From Aliiglaciecola lipolytica E3 (GTDB taxonomy: Bacteria; Pseudomonadota; Gammaproteobacteria; Enterobacterales; Alteromonadaceae), in the NCBI RefSeq assembly GCF_000314975.1, contig NZ_BAEN01000049.1:62001-126000 (forward strand): a DNA stretch of 64,000 bases, written 5' to 3'. The position numbers were made by a program, and so were the translations under genes. A model generated the notes under the pieces. It saw nothing but the letters and a program-made list of their open reading frames with translations, had not been told where the DNA came from and did no database searches. Below are positions 46,480-54,857 of the stretch, one piece after another. Position 1 is the first letter of the stretch, and the number at the start of each line of letters is the position of its first letter.

Positions 46480-47431
46480 TATTTTGGTCATTCGCATGCT
46501 AGAAATGGGGGATGTTGCAAGTATTGCAGTGCCCACGATCCGACAAATAAAACAGCAAAATTCTACAGCGAATGTGTTTTGTTTAACACATGGTCAAGGT
46601 GCAGAAATATTACGTTTGGCAGTACCGGACATTCAAATTTTAACGCTTCCTAATCAGCAGTGGCCCGATAATATATTGCATGCGTTAGAGGCTTTCCTAG
46701 GACTTGCAGAACAAATAATAGACATTAAGTTCGATCAAATAATCAATCTTGATACGGCTTTTATGCCTTGCTTTTTAGCACGGTTTCTCAAAGATGCAGG
46801 AGAGCCTGTTCAAGGTAACTACCTTAGTGTTTCGTTACAGACTCTAATAGAGCAAATTCAGAATCAAAGTTTACAGGCAGATTACGTCAATAATATTTCT
46901 GAATATATGCAAAGTACTTTTATGGGAATGAGTCGTTGGCACAGCCAATGGTGGTTATCTGACAATCTTCCCGATGGTGGCTACCCAGAATATTATCTAA
47001 CGTTATGTTGTGGTTTCAAAAATATTGCAGCAAATACACTTATTGACGTGGAAGATGACCCTCAATATTCGAAGGTTACTAAACGTATTATCTACTTAGC
47101 ATTACACGATGCGCTTAGACCATACCAACAACTACATGAGCTAGTTTCAGTTTTGCGCAGTAACGGTTATTTAGTGATAGAAGACAATGAAAATGAATCC
47201 GTAGGTATCCGTTTACAAGCTTTAAAAGCAAGTGACTTGCTAGTGTGTCTACCTAACGCTATGTTCGCTTTGGCCAATTGTGTAAATACGCAAACTTTGC
47301 TGATACCCGGCGTGTTAGATCCGCGTATTTTAATGCCTGATTATGCTACTGAACAAGCCGAAGAGTATCCCACAGCGAGTGAATTAGCACAGAGCATTAC
47401 ATCTATATTTGAGGCACAAACAAGTGAATGA
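46472..47431 (+). CDS. GT9/heptosyltransferase-like glycosyltransferase
   Basis: The N-terminus (NILVIRMLEMGDVASIAVPTIRQIKQ, then VFCLTHGQGAEILRLAVPDIQILTL) follows the pattern of ADP-heptose:LPS heptosyltransferases, and VCLPNAMFALANCVNTQTLLIPG corresponds to their donor-binding segment. The middle is divergent. It overlaps pseF and pseI by 8 bases each, placing it inside the pse operon, so it may transfer Pse or a neighbouring sugar. No pseudaminyltransferase of the Maf type is present in the window. Family moderately sure, acceptor unknown. Confidence 0.6.
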   Translation: MSNILVIRMLEMGDVASIAVPTIRQIKQQNSTANVFCLTHGQGAEILRLAVPDIQILTLPNQQWPDNILHALEAFLGLAEQIIDIKFDQIINLDTAFMPCFLARFLKDAGEPVQGNYLSVSLQTLIEQIQNQSLQADYVNNISEYMQSTFMGMSRWHSQWWLSDNLPDGGYPEYYLTLCCGFKNIAANTLIDVEDDPQYSKVTKRIIYLALHDALRPYQQLHELVSVLRSNGYLVIEDNENESVGIRLQALKASDLLVCLPNAMFALANCVNTQTLLIPGVLDPRILMPDYATEQAEEYPTASELAQSITSIFEAQTSE

Positions 47432-48476
47432 GATAACCATAGGTAATCATATAATTGGACCGTCTCATCCTCCTTTTATCATTGCAGAGTTGAGTGGTAA
47501 TCACAGTCAAAACTTTGATTTGGCGATGGCAATGGTTGAAGCGGCTGCAAAAGCGGGAGCGCATGCCATCAAATTGCAAACCTATACTGCAGATTCGATG
47601 ACATTGAATGTCGACTCGAAAGATTTTGTTATTCAGGAACAAGACAGTCTTTGGCATGGTGAAGCCTTACATGGGCTCTATCAAAAAGCCGCAACACCTT
47701 ATGAGTGGCACGCGCGCTTATTTGCACGTGCTGCAGAGCTCGGTATGCAAGCATTTAGCTCCCCGTTTGATGAAAATGCAGTCGACTTTTTAGAAAGTTT
47801 AGATGTTCCTTGTTATAAAATTGCGTCATTTGAGCTTACAGATATCCCGTTAATACGCAAAGCTGCGGCAACTGGGAAACCCTTGATTATGTCCACCGGA
47901 ATGGCCACTTTGGCTGAAATTCAGCAGGCTGTTGAATGTGCTAAAGATGCCGGCTGTGAGCAAATGATCTTATTAAAATGTACTAGTACTTATCCTGCTA
48001 GCCCCGAAAACACAAACCTTTCGACTATTCCACATTTACGTGACGCATTTAACACTCAAGTCGGGTTATCCGATCACACTGCCGGGATTGGAGTGTCAGT
48101 TGCAGCCGTGGCAATGGGAGCGACAGTGATTGAAAAGCATTTTGTATTGGACCGAAATGCTGGTGGCGTAGACGCTGCGTTCTCGCTTGAGCCCGCTGAA
48201 TTAAAAGCGTTAGTTGACGAAAGCAGAAGGGCGTTTGCGGCATTAGGGAAAGTGACTTATGGCGGAAGTGCAGCTGAAGAGGCATCTAAACATTATCGAC
48301 GTTCTATATTCGTGTGTAATGACATCCAAGAAGGGGAAGTTTTAACCTCTGAGAACCTCAGAATTGTGAGGCCTGCATCGGGATTGGAGCCAAAGCATTG
48401 GGACGTTGTATTGGGTAAAAAGGCCAAAACATCTTTGCCTGCAGGAACTCCGCTCAGTTGGGAGCTGTTTGAATAA
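47424..48476 (+). CDS. pseI: Pseudaminic acid synthase
   Basis: PseI condenses 2,4-diacetamido-2,4,6-trideoxy-L-altrose with phosphoenolpyruvate to give pseudaminic acid. It has the NeuB catalytic barrel (FIIAELSGNHSQNFDLAMAMVEAAAKAGAHAIKLQTYT, AFSSPFDENAVDFLESLDVPCYKIASFE, IMSTGMATLAEI, GLSDHTAGIGVSVAAVAMGATVIEKHFVLDR) and a C-terminal SAF domain (RRSIFVCNDIQEGEVLTSENLRIVRP). The GTG at 47424 is chosen because GAGG lies upstream; it overlaps the previous gene by 8 bases. Confidence 0.95.
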   Translation: MNEITIGNHIIGPSHPPFIIAELSGNHSQNFDLAMAMVEAAAKAGAHAIKLQTYTADSMTLNVDSKDFVIQEQDSLWHGEALHGLYQKAATPYEWHARLFARAAELGMQAFSSPFDENAVDFLESLDVPCYKIASFELTDIPLIRKAAATGKPLIMSTGMATLAEIQQAVECAKDAGCEQMILLKCTSTYPASPENTNLSTIPHLRDAFNTQVGLSDHTAGIGVSVAAVAMGATVIEKHFVLDRNAGGVDAAFSLEPAELKALVDESRRAFAALGKVTYGGSAAEEASKHYRRSIFVCNDIQEGEVLTSENLRIVRPASGLEPKHWDVVLGKKAKTSLPAGTPLSWELFE

Positions 48477-48523
48477 TGCTATTTTTTACTAACAAACTCT
48501 GCATTTCATTAATTTAGATTTGC

Positions 48524-49579
48524 ATGCAACATATTCTTTTTCGAGTAAACGCAAGTATTGCCTCTGGTTTGGGTCATCTAATGCGCTGTTTAGCACTGGC
48601 GCAAGCGGCCGTAAGAAGTGATTTGTTAGTGGCATTTATGCTAAATCGGGATGCGCTAGTTATCAGTAAGCAACGTCTAGATTGGGTTGGTGAGGTGCTT
48701 GAAGTGCCTGACAATTATACGGACGAACAAGAGATTGCAATGTTCTCTGAATTCTGTAGTCAGCATGCTGTCGTTGCGGTGGTGATTGATGGATATCAAT
48801 TTAGTCCACAATACCGTCAAAAAATTGCTAATTTATCGCGTCCCGTTGTGTGTTTTGACGATATGAACAACAGCGGAAATCTGTTCGCGAATCTGATTAT
48901 TAATGGTTCTGCAAATGCGCACCAGTTGGGATATCAACTAAATCAGCCGGCTACGCGATTATGTATTGGTGAAAAATTCAGAGTGTTGCGTCAAGAGTTT
49001 TGTGATCTTACTCCACTTCCTATAAGCCAAAGATCAATGTTAACCATTAGCCTAGGTGGCAGTGACCCAGCCAATTTAACTTTGCCGATTTTGCAGGCAT
49101 TGGAACAACAAGAGTTCACAAACAAAGTTCAGGTGATAACTGGAGCAGCTTATCCGTATCTTTCTGAGTTACATCTGTTTTTAGAGAATACACAGTTAGA
49201 TTTTGTACATATTCACGACTGCCAAAACGTTGCACAATGTTTCTTGCAAAGTCGATTCGCGATTTCTGCCGCTGGCGGTAGTCAATTCGAATTACAAGCG
49301 ACTGGAACGCCTAGTTATTTATTGGTAGTAGCTGAAAATCAGTTGAATGCTACTCAGGTGGCTACTCAGCAAGGGGGAAGTCTCGCAGAAAGCTTCGTTA
49401 AGGTTAAAAATAAACAGGAACAACATGCGTTGGTGAAGACTATTGTGACTCGTACATTGGCATTATGGAAAGACATTGACGCTCTTGAAAAAATGCAGTG
49501 GTATTTAATCTTAAATGCCGATACCAATGGTGCCAAGCGCATTGTAGAACAGATTAAGGAGTTGGTTTTACATGGCTGA
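48524..49579 (+). CDS. pseG: UDP-2,4-diacetamido-trideoxy-altropyranose hydrolase
   Basis: PseG removes UDP from the diacetamido sugar before PseI acts. It is a GT-B-fold protein with the signature RVNASIASGLGHLMRCLALAQ, VVIDGYQFSPQYRQKI and the C-terminal ISAAGGSQFELQATGTPSYLL. Length 351 is typical. No clear Shine-Dalgarno lies before the ATG, although 47 noncoding bases separate it from pseI. Its end overlaps pseH by 8 bases. Confidence 0.92.
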   Translation: MQHILFRVNASIASGLGHLMRCLALAQAAVRSDLLVAFMLNRDALVISKQRLDWVGEVLEVPDNYTDEQEIAMFSEFCSQHAVVAVVIDGYQFSPQYRQKIANLSRPVVCFDDMNNSGNLFANLIINGSANAHQLGYQLNQPATRLCIGEKFRVLRQEFCDLTPLPISQRSMLTISLGGSDPANLTLPILQALEQQEFTNKVQVITGAAYPYLSELHLFLENTQLDFVHIHDCQNVAQCFLQSRFAISAAGGSQFELQATGTPSYLLVVAENQLNATQVATQQGGSLAESFVKVKNKQEQHALVKTIVTRTLALWKDIDALEKMQWYLILNADTNGAKRIVEQIKELVLHG

Positions 49580-50165
49580 AACCCATACTCATCATCCTGA
49601 ATTAACTGGCTATCAGATTAGTCTACGTCCGGTATCAAAGGATGATTTACAGCAATTAAAAAATTGGCGGAATGATCCTGAAATAAGCCGATTTATGTTG
49701 TCACAAACAAAGATTAGCGATGAGCAGCAAACGGCTTGGTTTAATAAAATTTGCCGTGATAATTCGCAGCAACACTATATTATTGTTTACAAAGATCAGG
49801 ATATTGGTTCACTAAATATTAAATCTAAAATACGCGCTAAATCTTTGCTCGAAACACCTATTATAGAGCCAGGGTTGTATATTGCAGATCCGCGCTATCG
49901 AAATAATATTTTAGCATTTTCACCGACTCTTTTGATTAACGACTATTGTTTTGAAACCTTACGATGTGAAAAGTTGGTTGCAACTGTTAAATCTGACAAC
50001 CAAGCAGCATTAAATTACAATTTGAAATTGGGTTATCAGATCGTTAAGCAAGGAGAACTAATTGAAATTGCTTTAAATTTCGAAGATTATCAGAAATGTA
50101 GTAAATCGTTAAAAGCTTTACTTTCCCGCTCTCCAAGGCCGGTTAAGAAAGAGCAAAGGAATTGA
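49572..50165 (+). CDS. pseH: UDP-4-amino-trideoxy-AltNAc N-acetyltransferase
   Basis: PseH acetylates N4 of the PseC product using acetyl-CoA. It is a GNAT protein: ISLRPVSKDDLQQLKNWRNDPEISRFMLSQTKISDEQQTAWFNKI is the family-typical N-terminus, and LVATVKSDNQAALNYNLKLGYQIVKQGE the C-terminal part. With it all six Pse pathway enzymes are present. The acyl carrier protein gene follows after 2 bases, raising the idea that an acyl group other than acetyl could be loaded. Confidence 0.9.
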   Translation: MAETHTHHPELTGYQISLRPVSKDDLQQLKNWRNDPEISRFMLSQTKISDEQQTAWFNKICRDNSQQHYIIVYKDQDIGSLNIKSKIRAKSLLETPIIEPGLYIADPRYRNNILAFSPTLLINDYCFETLRCEKLVATVKSDNQAALNYNLKLGYQIVKQGELIEIALNFEDYQKCSKSLKALLSRSPRPVKKEQRN

Positions 50166-50167
50166 AT

Positions 50168-50413
50168 ATGAATAATCTAGAAAAATTGAAAAAAGCCTTC
50201 TCAGAAAGTTTGGCAATACCACTTGAACAAGTTACAGATAATCTTACGTATAATACGATTCCTGAGTGGGATTCTACCGCGCATATGATCTTAATTGCTG
50301 AATTGGAAAACCAGTTTAACGTTATGCTGGATACCGACGATATAATAGATATGAGTTCAGTCGCCAAAGCCAAAGATATATTGGCTAACTATGAAATAGA
50401 GTTTGATGCTTGA
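50168..50413 (+). CDS. Acyl carrier protein
   Basis: The 81-residue acidic helical protein has the carrier motif EWDSTAHMILIAELENQF with Ser36 as the probable phosphopantetheine site; Thr follows where fatty-acid ACPs have Leu (DSL). This DST form is usual for dedicated carriers in secondary or sugar pathways. ATG at 50168 is preferred with AAAGGA 8 bases upstream; a TTG at 50162 overlaps this site. The stop overlaps the SDR gene by 8 bases. Confidence 0.9.
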   Translation: MNNLEKLKKAFSESLAIPLEQVTDNLTYNTIPEWDSTAHMILIAELENQFNVMLDTDDIIDMSSVAKAKDILANYEIEFDA

Positions 50414-51131
50414 TCAAAAAGTAATTCTAATTACCGGTGCCAGCGGTGGTATCGGTCATGCAACAGCAGTTGAATGCGCCAAACAAGGCGCATTTGTGTA
50501 TTTAGCTGGGCGAAAAGAATCGGTGTTGCTCGATATAGCTAAAAACATCCCCAATTCTCAGGTGCTCACCTATGATGTGACAGATGACAGTCAGGTTAAA
50601 CAAGCCTTTACACGCATAATGAAACAATCTGGTCGGCTTGATGGCTTGGTAAATTGCGCTGGGGTGATGCTCGATAACAGCTTTATGATGACTAGAGTGA
50701 GTGAGCTGCAACAGCAATTATCTACCAATACGGTTTCTGCCTTTACCCATAGCCAGCTAGCTTTGCGCTTAATGGCAAAAAATCGCTCTGGAAGCATAGT
50801 TAATTTGTGTTCAGTGGTTGGAGAGCAAGGTAGCGCTGGACAAAGTGCATATGCTACGAGTAAAGCTGCGTTGTCAGGCTTAACTAAATCCCTGGCAAAG
50901 GAATTAGGCAGTGTTGGTGTGCGTGTTAATGGTGTTGCCCCAGGTTTTATCGAAACAGCAATGACACAAAGCTATCAAGGTGAGAAAAGACAGCATTTGA
51001 TAACGTCCACCGCTTTAAATCGAATTGGTTCTGCTGAAGATATCGCTGCAGTCGTAACGTTTTTGTTATCCGACAGTGCAGGATTTATTACCGGCCAAAT
51101 TATTGGCGTTGATGGTGGATTGAGTCTTTAA
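50406..51131 (+). CDS. SDR-family 3-oxoacyl-ACP reductase-like protein
   Basis: A FabG-type short-chain dehydrogenase: cofactor motif ITGASGGIGHATAVEC, NCAGVM, catalytic Ser in VNLCSVVGEQGSAGQSAYATSKAAL with the Tyr-x-x-x-Lys pair, then LGSVGVRVNGVAPGFIETAMT and the C-terminal ITGQIIGVDGGLSL. It would reduce a 3-oxoacyl group on the adjacent carrier protein to a 3-hydroxyacyl group. The ATG at 50406 starts directly at the first strand. It is not the fatty-acid-synthesis fabG, which sits in a different context. Confidence 0.88.
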   Translation: MLDQKVILITGASGGIGHATAVECAKQGAFVYLAGRKESVLLDIAKNIPNSQVLTYDVTDDSQVKQAFTRIMKQSGRLDGLVNCAGVMLDNSFMMTRVSELQQQLSTNTVSAFTHSQLALRLMAKNRSGSIVNLCSVVGEQGSAGQSAYATSKAALSGLTKSLAKELGSVGVRVNGVAPGFIETAMTQSYQGEKRQHLITSTALNRIGSAEDIAAVVTFLLSDSAGFITGQIIGVDGGLSL

Positions 51132-51134
51132 GTC

Positions 51135-52550
51135 ATGTTTTATAGTAATCTGTCACGCTATTCAAATAACCCCGCAGCGATTGAAGGGCAAAAAAGTTTA
51201 AGTTACATTGAACTCGAACTAGCATGTAAGGCATTGCAAACAAAGTTAAACGGCAAACTCAAACATCAAACCAACCTTGTATTTATTTTAGCGTACAATG
51301 GCTTATCGACACTGATTGCATATTTAAGTGGGCTAAGGTTAGGGTACTGTGTCATGCTGATTAACCCTGACACTCCAGCTTCTTCTTTGCAAAAGTTATA
51401 TGCTCAATATACGCCTAGCGCCACTTTAGATTGTGGTGAACAGCAACAAATCAGTGTTCGTTTTCATCAACCGCAAGTTCAACTCATTAGCACAAGCGTA
51501 AACTTACTGCTTTCAACCTCCGGTTCTACTGGTAGTGCTAAACAGGTTGCATTAAGTGCTCAGAATTTACAGTCTAATGCAGACGCAATATGTGCCTATT
51601 TACCGATTGAAAATACGGATAAAACACTTTGTTCTTTGCCTTTTTTTTACTCATATGGTTTGTCCATTATCAATTCGCATTTAAACGCCGGTGCATGCTG
51701 TGTGTTCAATAATGCAAGTCCTGTAAGTAGGGAGTTTTGGCAGCTGTTCGAAAATGAAAAGATCAGTAGTTTTGGTGGTGTCCCATTTACATATGGCATG
51801 TTGCTCAGGTTGCGATTCAACCTTAAAACGTTACCGCATCTTCGATATTTTACACAAGCTGGTGGAAAGCTTTCCGCTGAGGCGATTGTATCACTTGCTG
51901 AATTTGCACAACGTAATCAAAGTCAGTTTTTTGTGATGTATGGGCAAACCGAGGCAAGCCCTAGAATGGCGTATTTAGCACCTGAAAAAGTACTAGAAAA
52001 ACCTGAGTCTATAGGTCAGGCAATCCCCAACGGACAATTTAAAATATTCGACTCGAATCACGCACAAATCGAACAAGCTAATAGTGTGGGAGAATTGTAT
52101 TATTCTGGTCCGAACATCATGTTAGGTTATGTAGCAAATATAGCGGATATTAACGCCTTGGAAATAGACGCTAACCCGTTAAAACAAAAGTGGTTGGCAA
52201 CGGGTGATCTGGCATATTTTGATGAACAAGGGGATGTGTTTATTACTGGCAGAAAATCCCGTTTTTTAAAGTTGTATGGGCAACGAATTGATTTGGACGA
52301 CATTGAGAATAGTCTAAAAGAGCTTGAAATATCTGCTTTGGCCTGTGGCAACGACGATTACTTAGTAATTGGCACACAAACGTCAAGCGACGATCAACAG
52401 CAGATTGATGTAAAAGCATGGCTAAGTCAGTTTCTTGGATTGCACCCGAGCGCAATAAAAGTGGTTGAGTTTGCAAGTTTGCCACTAATGCCAAATGGTA
52501 AAATGGATTATCAAGCTTTGCTTAAAAGCGCGTTAGGCGATTCGCTATGA
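51135..52550 (+). CDS. AMP-dependent acyl ligase (ANL superfamily)
   Basis: The enzyme should activate a carboxylic acid as acyl-AMP and load it onto CoA or the carrier protein. Motifs are visible in order: the P-loop LLSTSGSTGSAKQVALS, the acyl-pocket FGGVPFTYGMLLRL, FFVMYGQTEASPRM, TGDLAYFDEQGDVFITGRKSRFLKLYGQRIDLDDIE and the C-terminal lysine in LPLMPNGKMDYQALL. Length 471 is slightly short for the family. It is coupled to luxE by a 4-base overlap. Confidence 0.9.
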   Translation: MFYSNLSRYSNNPAAIEGQKSLSYIELELACKALQTKLNGKLKHQTNLVFILAYNGLSTLIAYLSGLRLGYCVMLINPDTPASSLQKLYAQYTPSATLDCGEQQQISVRFHQPQVQLISTSVNLLLSTSGSTGSAKQVALSAQNLQSNADAICAYLPIENTDKTLCSLPFFYSYGLSIINSHLNAGACCVFNNASPVSREFWQLFENEKISSFGGVPFTYGMLLRLRFNLKTLPHLRYFTQAGGKLSAEAIVSLAEFAQRNQSQFFVMYGQTEASPRMAYLAPEKVLEKPESIGQAIPNGQFKIFDSNHAQIEQANSVGELYYSGPNIMLGYVANIADINALEIDANPLKQKWLATGDLAYFDEQGDVFITGRKSRFLKLYGQRIDLDDIENSLKELEISALACGNDDYLVIGTQTSSDDQQQIDVKAWLSQFLGLHPSAIKVVEFASLPLMPNGKMDYQALLKSALGDSL

Positions 52551-53632
52551 ATAATTATTTAAGTTTGTTTGAACGATTGGTTAACGCTCAGGTTTACGGT
52601 CTAAGTCAGGTTGAAAAACAAGCAGTGTTGTTGCCTGTGTTGAACGCGCTTCACCAGCACCATCAATTACACAGCTGTGAGTATCGAAATATTGTTAACC
52701 AACAAACCGCTGAAGTTGATAATTTGCCTGACCTGCCATTTTTAGCCGTTAGACTATTTAAGCAGCGCAATTTAAAAAGTGTCCCTGATATTGATGTGTT
52801 CAAAGTATTACAATCCTCTGGGACAACGTCACAAACACCCGCCACCATTTATTTAGATAAAGCCACTAGCGCCAGACAAAGTAAAGTGTTAGTCAAAATT
52901 TTGCAACAGACACTAGGGCGGCAACGCTTACCAATGTTGATTATTGACTCACCAGATATTCTAAAAAAACCAGAATTTAGCGCCCGCGCGGCAGGTATTC
53001 AAGGGCTAGCCTTTTTTGGTCGAGACCACACCTATGCGTTGGATGAAAATATGCAACTAAATTGGCCAGTGATTGAAGCATTTACCAAAAAATATGGGCA
53101 ACAACCTGTGCTGATTTTTGGCTTTACTTTTATGGTTTGGCTGTATTTTTTAACTGCCTTAAAACACAGTCAAAAACGTGTTTCGTTGCCACAAGGGATG
53201 CTAATTCATAGTGGTGGATGGAAAAAGCTGGTTGATCAACAAGTTGATAATGCGACATTTAAAAATACCTTAAACGAACTAACTGATGTTTCGCGTTGCT
53301 ATAACTTTTACGGCATGGCTGAACAGGTCGGTTCAATTTTTGTAGAATGCGAATATGGTCATTTACATGCGCCGGTTTTTGCAGACGTAATAATACGCGA
53401 CCCTTTTACCCTGCATGAATGTGGGATAGGAAAGCAAGGAATAGTGCAGGTTCTATCGGCAATCCCAAGTAGCTACCCAGGGCATAGTTTATTAACTGAA
53501 GATTTAGGTGTAATCCTAGGAATCGACAACTGCCAATGTGGTCAAAAGGGAAAATATTTTGCTATTCAGGGTCGGTTACCTAAGACTGAAATACGCGGGT
53601 GCAGTGATACCCATGCAGCGGAGGTGCTTTAG
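52547..53632 (+). CDS. LuxE-like acyl-protein synthetase
   Basis: LuxE in luminous bacteria activates fatty acids as acyl-AMP and passes them to LuxC. This 361-residue protein shows the family pattern: NLPDLPFLAVRLFKQRNLKSV, FKVLQSSGTTSQTPATIYLDKATSARQSK, PMLIIDSP, GIQGLAFFGRDHTYALDE, LIHSGGWKK and CYNFYGMAEQVGSIFVEC. No luxAB luciferase or luxD is present, so a role in light production is excluded here. It lies within a glycan operon and overlaps both neighbours. Confidence 0.85.
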   Translation: MNNYLSLFERLVNAQVYGLSQVEKQAVLLPVLNALHQHHQLHSCEYRNIVNQQTAEVDNLPDLPFLAVRLFKQRNLKSVPDIDVFKVLQSSGTTSQTPATIYLDKATSARQSKVLVKILQQTLGRQRLPMLIIDSPDILKKPEFSARAAGIQGLAFFGRDHTYALDENMQLNWPVIEAFTKKYGQQPVLIFGFTFMVWLYFLTALKHSQKRVSLPQGMLIHSGGWKKLVDQQVDNATFKNTLNELTDVSRCYNFYGMAEQVGSIFVECEYGHLHAPVFADVIIRDPFTLHECGIGKQGIVQVLSAIPSSYPGHSLLTEDLGVILGIDNCQCGQKGKYFAIQGRLPKTEIRGCSDTHAAEVL

Positions 53633-54804
53633 TGTCTTTAGATTTGCTGGCTCCGCAAGAGGGTAGTTTAGATAAAGTGGGTGATAAAACACAACTCTTA
53701 GGTTGTTTTGACCCACAAGTTTTGACGTTTATTGAGGCGTTATCTAACAGCCTGCTAACAAGTAACACCGCAAAATATCATCCAGAATTGGTGGCGTTGG
53801 GTTTCTGGTTGCGCGCATCAAACATTAAAAATATGCAAAAAATGAAGCCATCTGGTTTGCTTAAACCGTTAGGTTGGGTTGTGCATTTTACACCTGCAAA
53901 TGTGGATACCATGTTCATCTATAGTTGGATATGTTCGTTATTGATGGGAAATCACAATGTGATTCGCGTAGCCACAAAAACCAGTGCGTTAAAATCTTGT
54001 TTACTCGATATTCTTAAGCAACTTTTTGCTCGACCTGAATTTACCCTGTTAGGGCAGCATAATTTATTTGTGCATTATGATAAACACGCCCATTATTCCG
54101 CTACATTGAGTCTGCAAGCGGATGCCAGAGTTATATGGGGAGGGGATGAAAGTGTCAACGCTATCAGACAACTACCCTGTAAACCTCGTAATCGAGACAT
54201 TAGTTTTGCTGATCGATATTCAGCTGCACTAGTTGCAGGGGAGTCGTGTACTCAGTCTCAGAATGTTGAACAATTAGCTGATCTCTTTTGGCGAGATACG
54301 AAACCATACAATCAGCAAGCCTGTTCTTCTCCTAAGGTCATTTTTTGGTTAGGTGAAACTCGCTATCTTCCTGATTTTCTAAACGCATTAGACAACTTGG
54401 CGTCAAAGCAAGCTAGCTCTATCACACACAAAAATAATCAACTGATCAATTTACAGTTAGTTAAGAGTCACCAGCAAAATAGCCAAACCTTATTAAATAA
54501 CAGAATTTGTGCACTAGCGATTAGCTCGTTAGATTCTCAATTAATGGAATGGCATGCTGGAGAAAATGTGATTTATATTCGTCAAATTGACAACCTTGAA
54601 TCCTTGCAAAATGAATCCTCAGAGAAGCTCCAAACCCTTTCTTATTGGGGCATTGATAAAGATCGACTATTAAAGCAAATAGGTTCTGAGTCGATATTAG
54701 GAATAGATAGAATTGTGCCACTTGGTCAAGCGTTAGACTTTGAACCAATTTGGGACAGTTATGATTTATTTAGCCAGTTGTCACGAACCATTAGGTTTAG
54801 TTGA
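53632..54804 (+). CDS. LuxC-like acyl-CoA/acyl-protein reductase
   Basis: LuxC reduces an acyl group to an aldehyde with NADPH. The protein matches the family in LGWVVHFTPANVDTMFIYSWICSLLMGNHNVIRVATKTS, DARVIWGGDESVNAIRQLP, ISFADRYSAALV and the cysteine segment KPYNQQACSSPKVIFW (Cys231, likely nucleophile). Length 390 is shorter than typical LuxC (about 480), mainly at the N-terminus and C-terminus. The GTG start overlaps the luxE stop (TAGTG). Confidence 0.85.
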   Translation: MSLDLLAPQEGSLDKVGDKTQLLGCFDPQVLTFIEALSNSLLTSNTAKYHPELVALGFWLRASNIKNMQKMKPSGLLKPLGWVVHFTPANVDTMFIYSWICSLLMGNHNVIRVATKTSALKSCLLDILKQLFARPEFTLLGQHNLFVHYDKHAHYSATLSLQADARVIWGGDESVNAIRQLPCKPRNRDISFADRYSAALVAGESCTQSQNVEQLADLFWRDTKPYNQQACSSPKVIFWLGETRYLPDFLNALDNLASKQASSITHKNNQLINLQLVKSHQQNSQTLLNNRICALAISSLDSQLMEWHAGENVIYIRQIDNLESLQNESSEKLQTLSYWGIDKDRLLKQIGSESILGIDRIVPLGQALDFEPIWDSYDLFSQLSRTIRFS

Positions 54805-54857
54805 GCCAAGGTTAATGTTCTAGCGCCTTTTAGTTAGCGCTAATTTGGAGATTCGTA

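Noticed and set aside
52547-54804. Bioluminescence (lux) operon
   Set aside because: There is no luxA, luxB, luxD or luxG, and the LuxE/LuxC-like genes are embedded in a sugar-biosynthesis operon.
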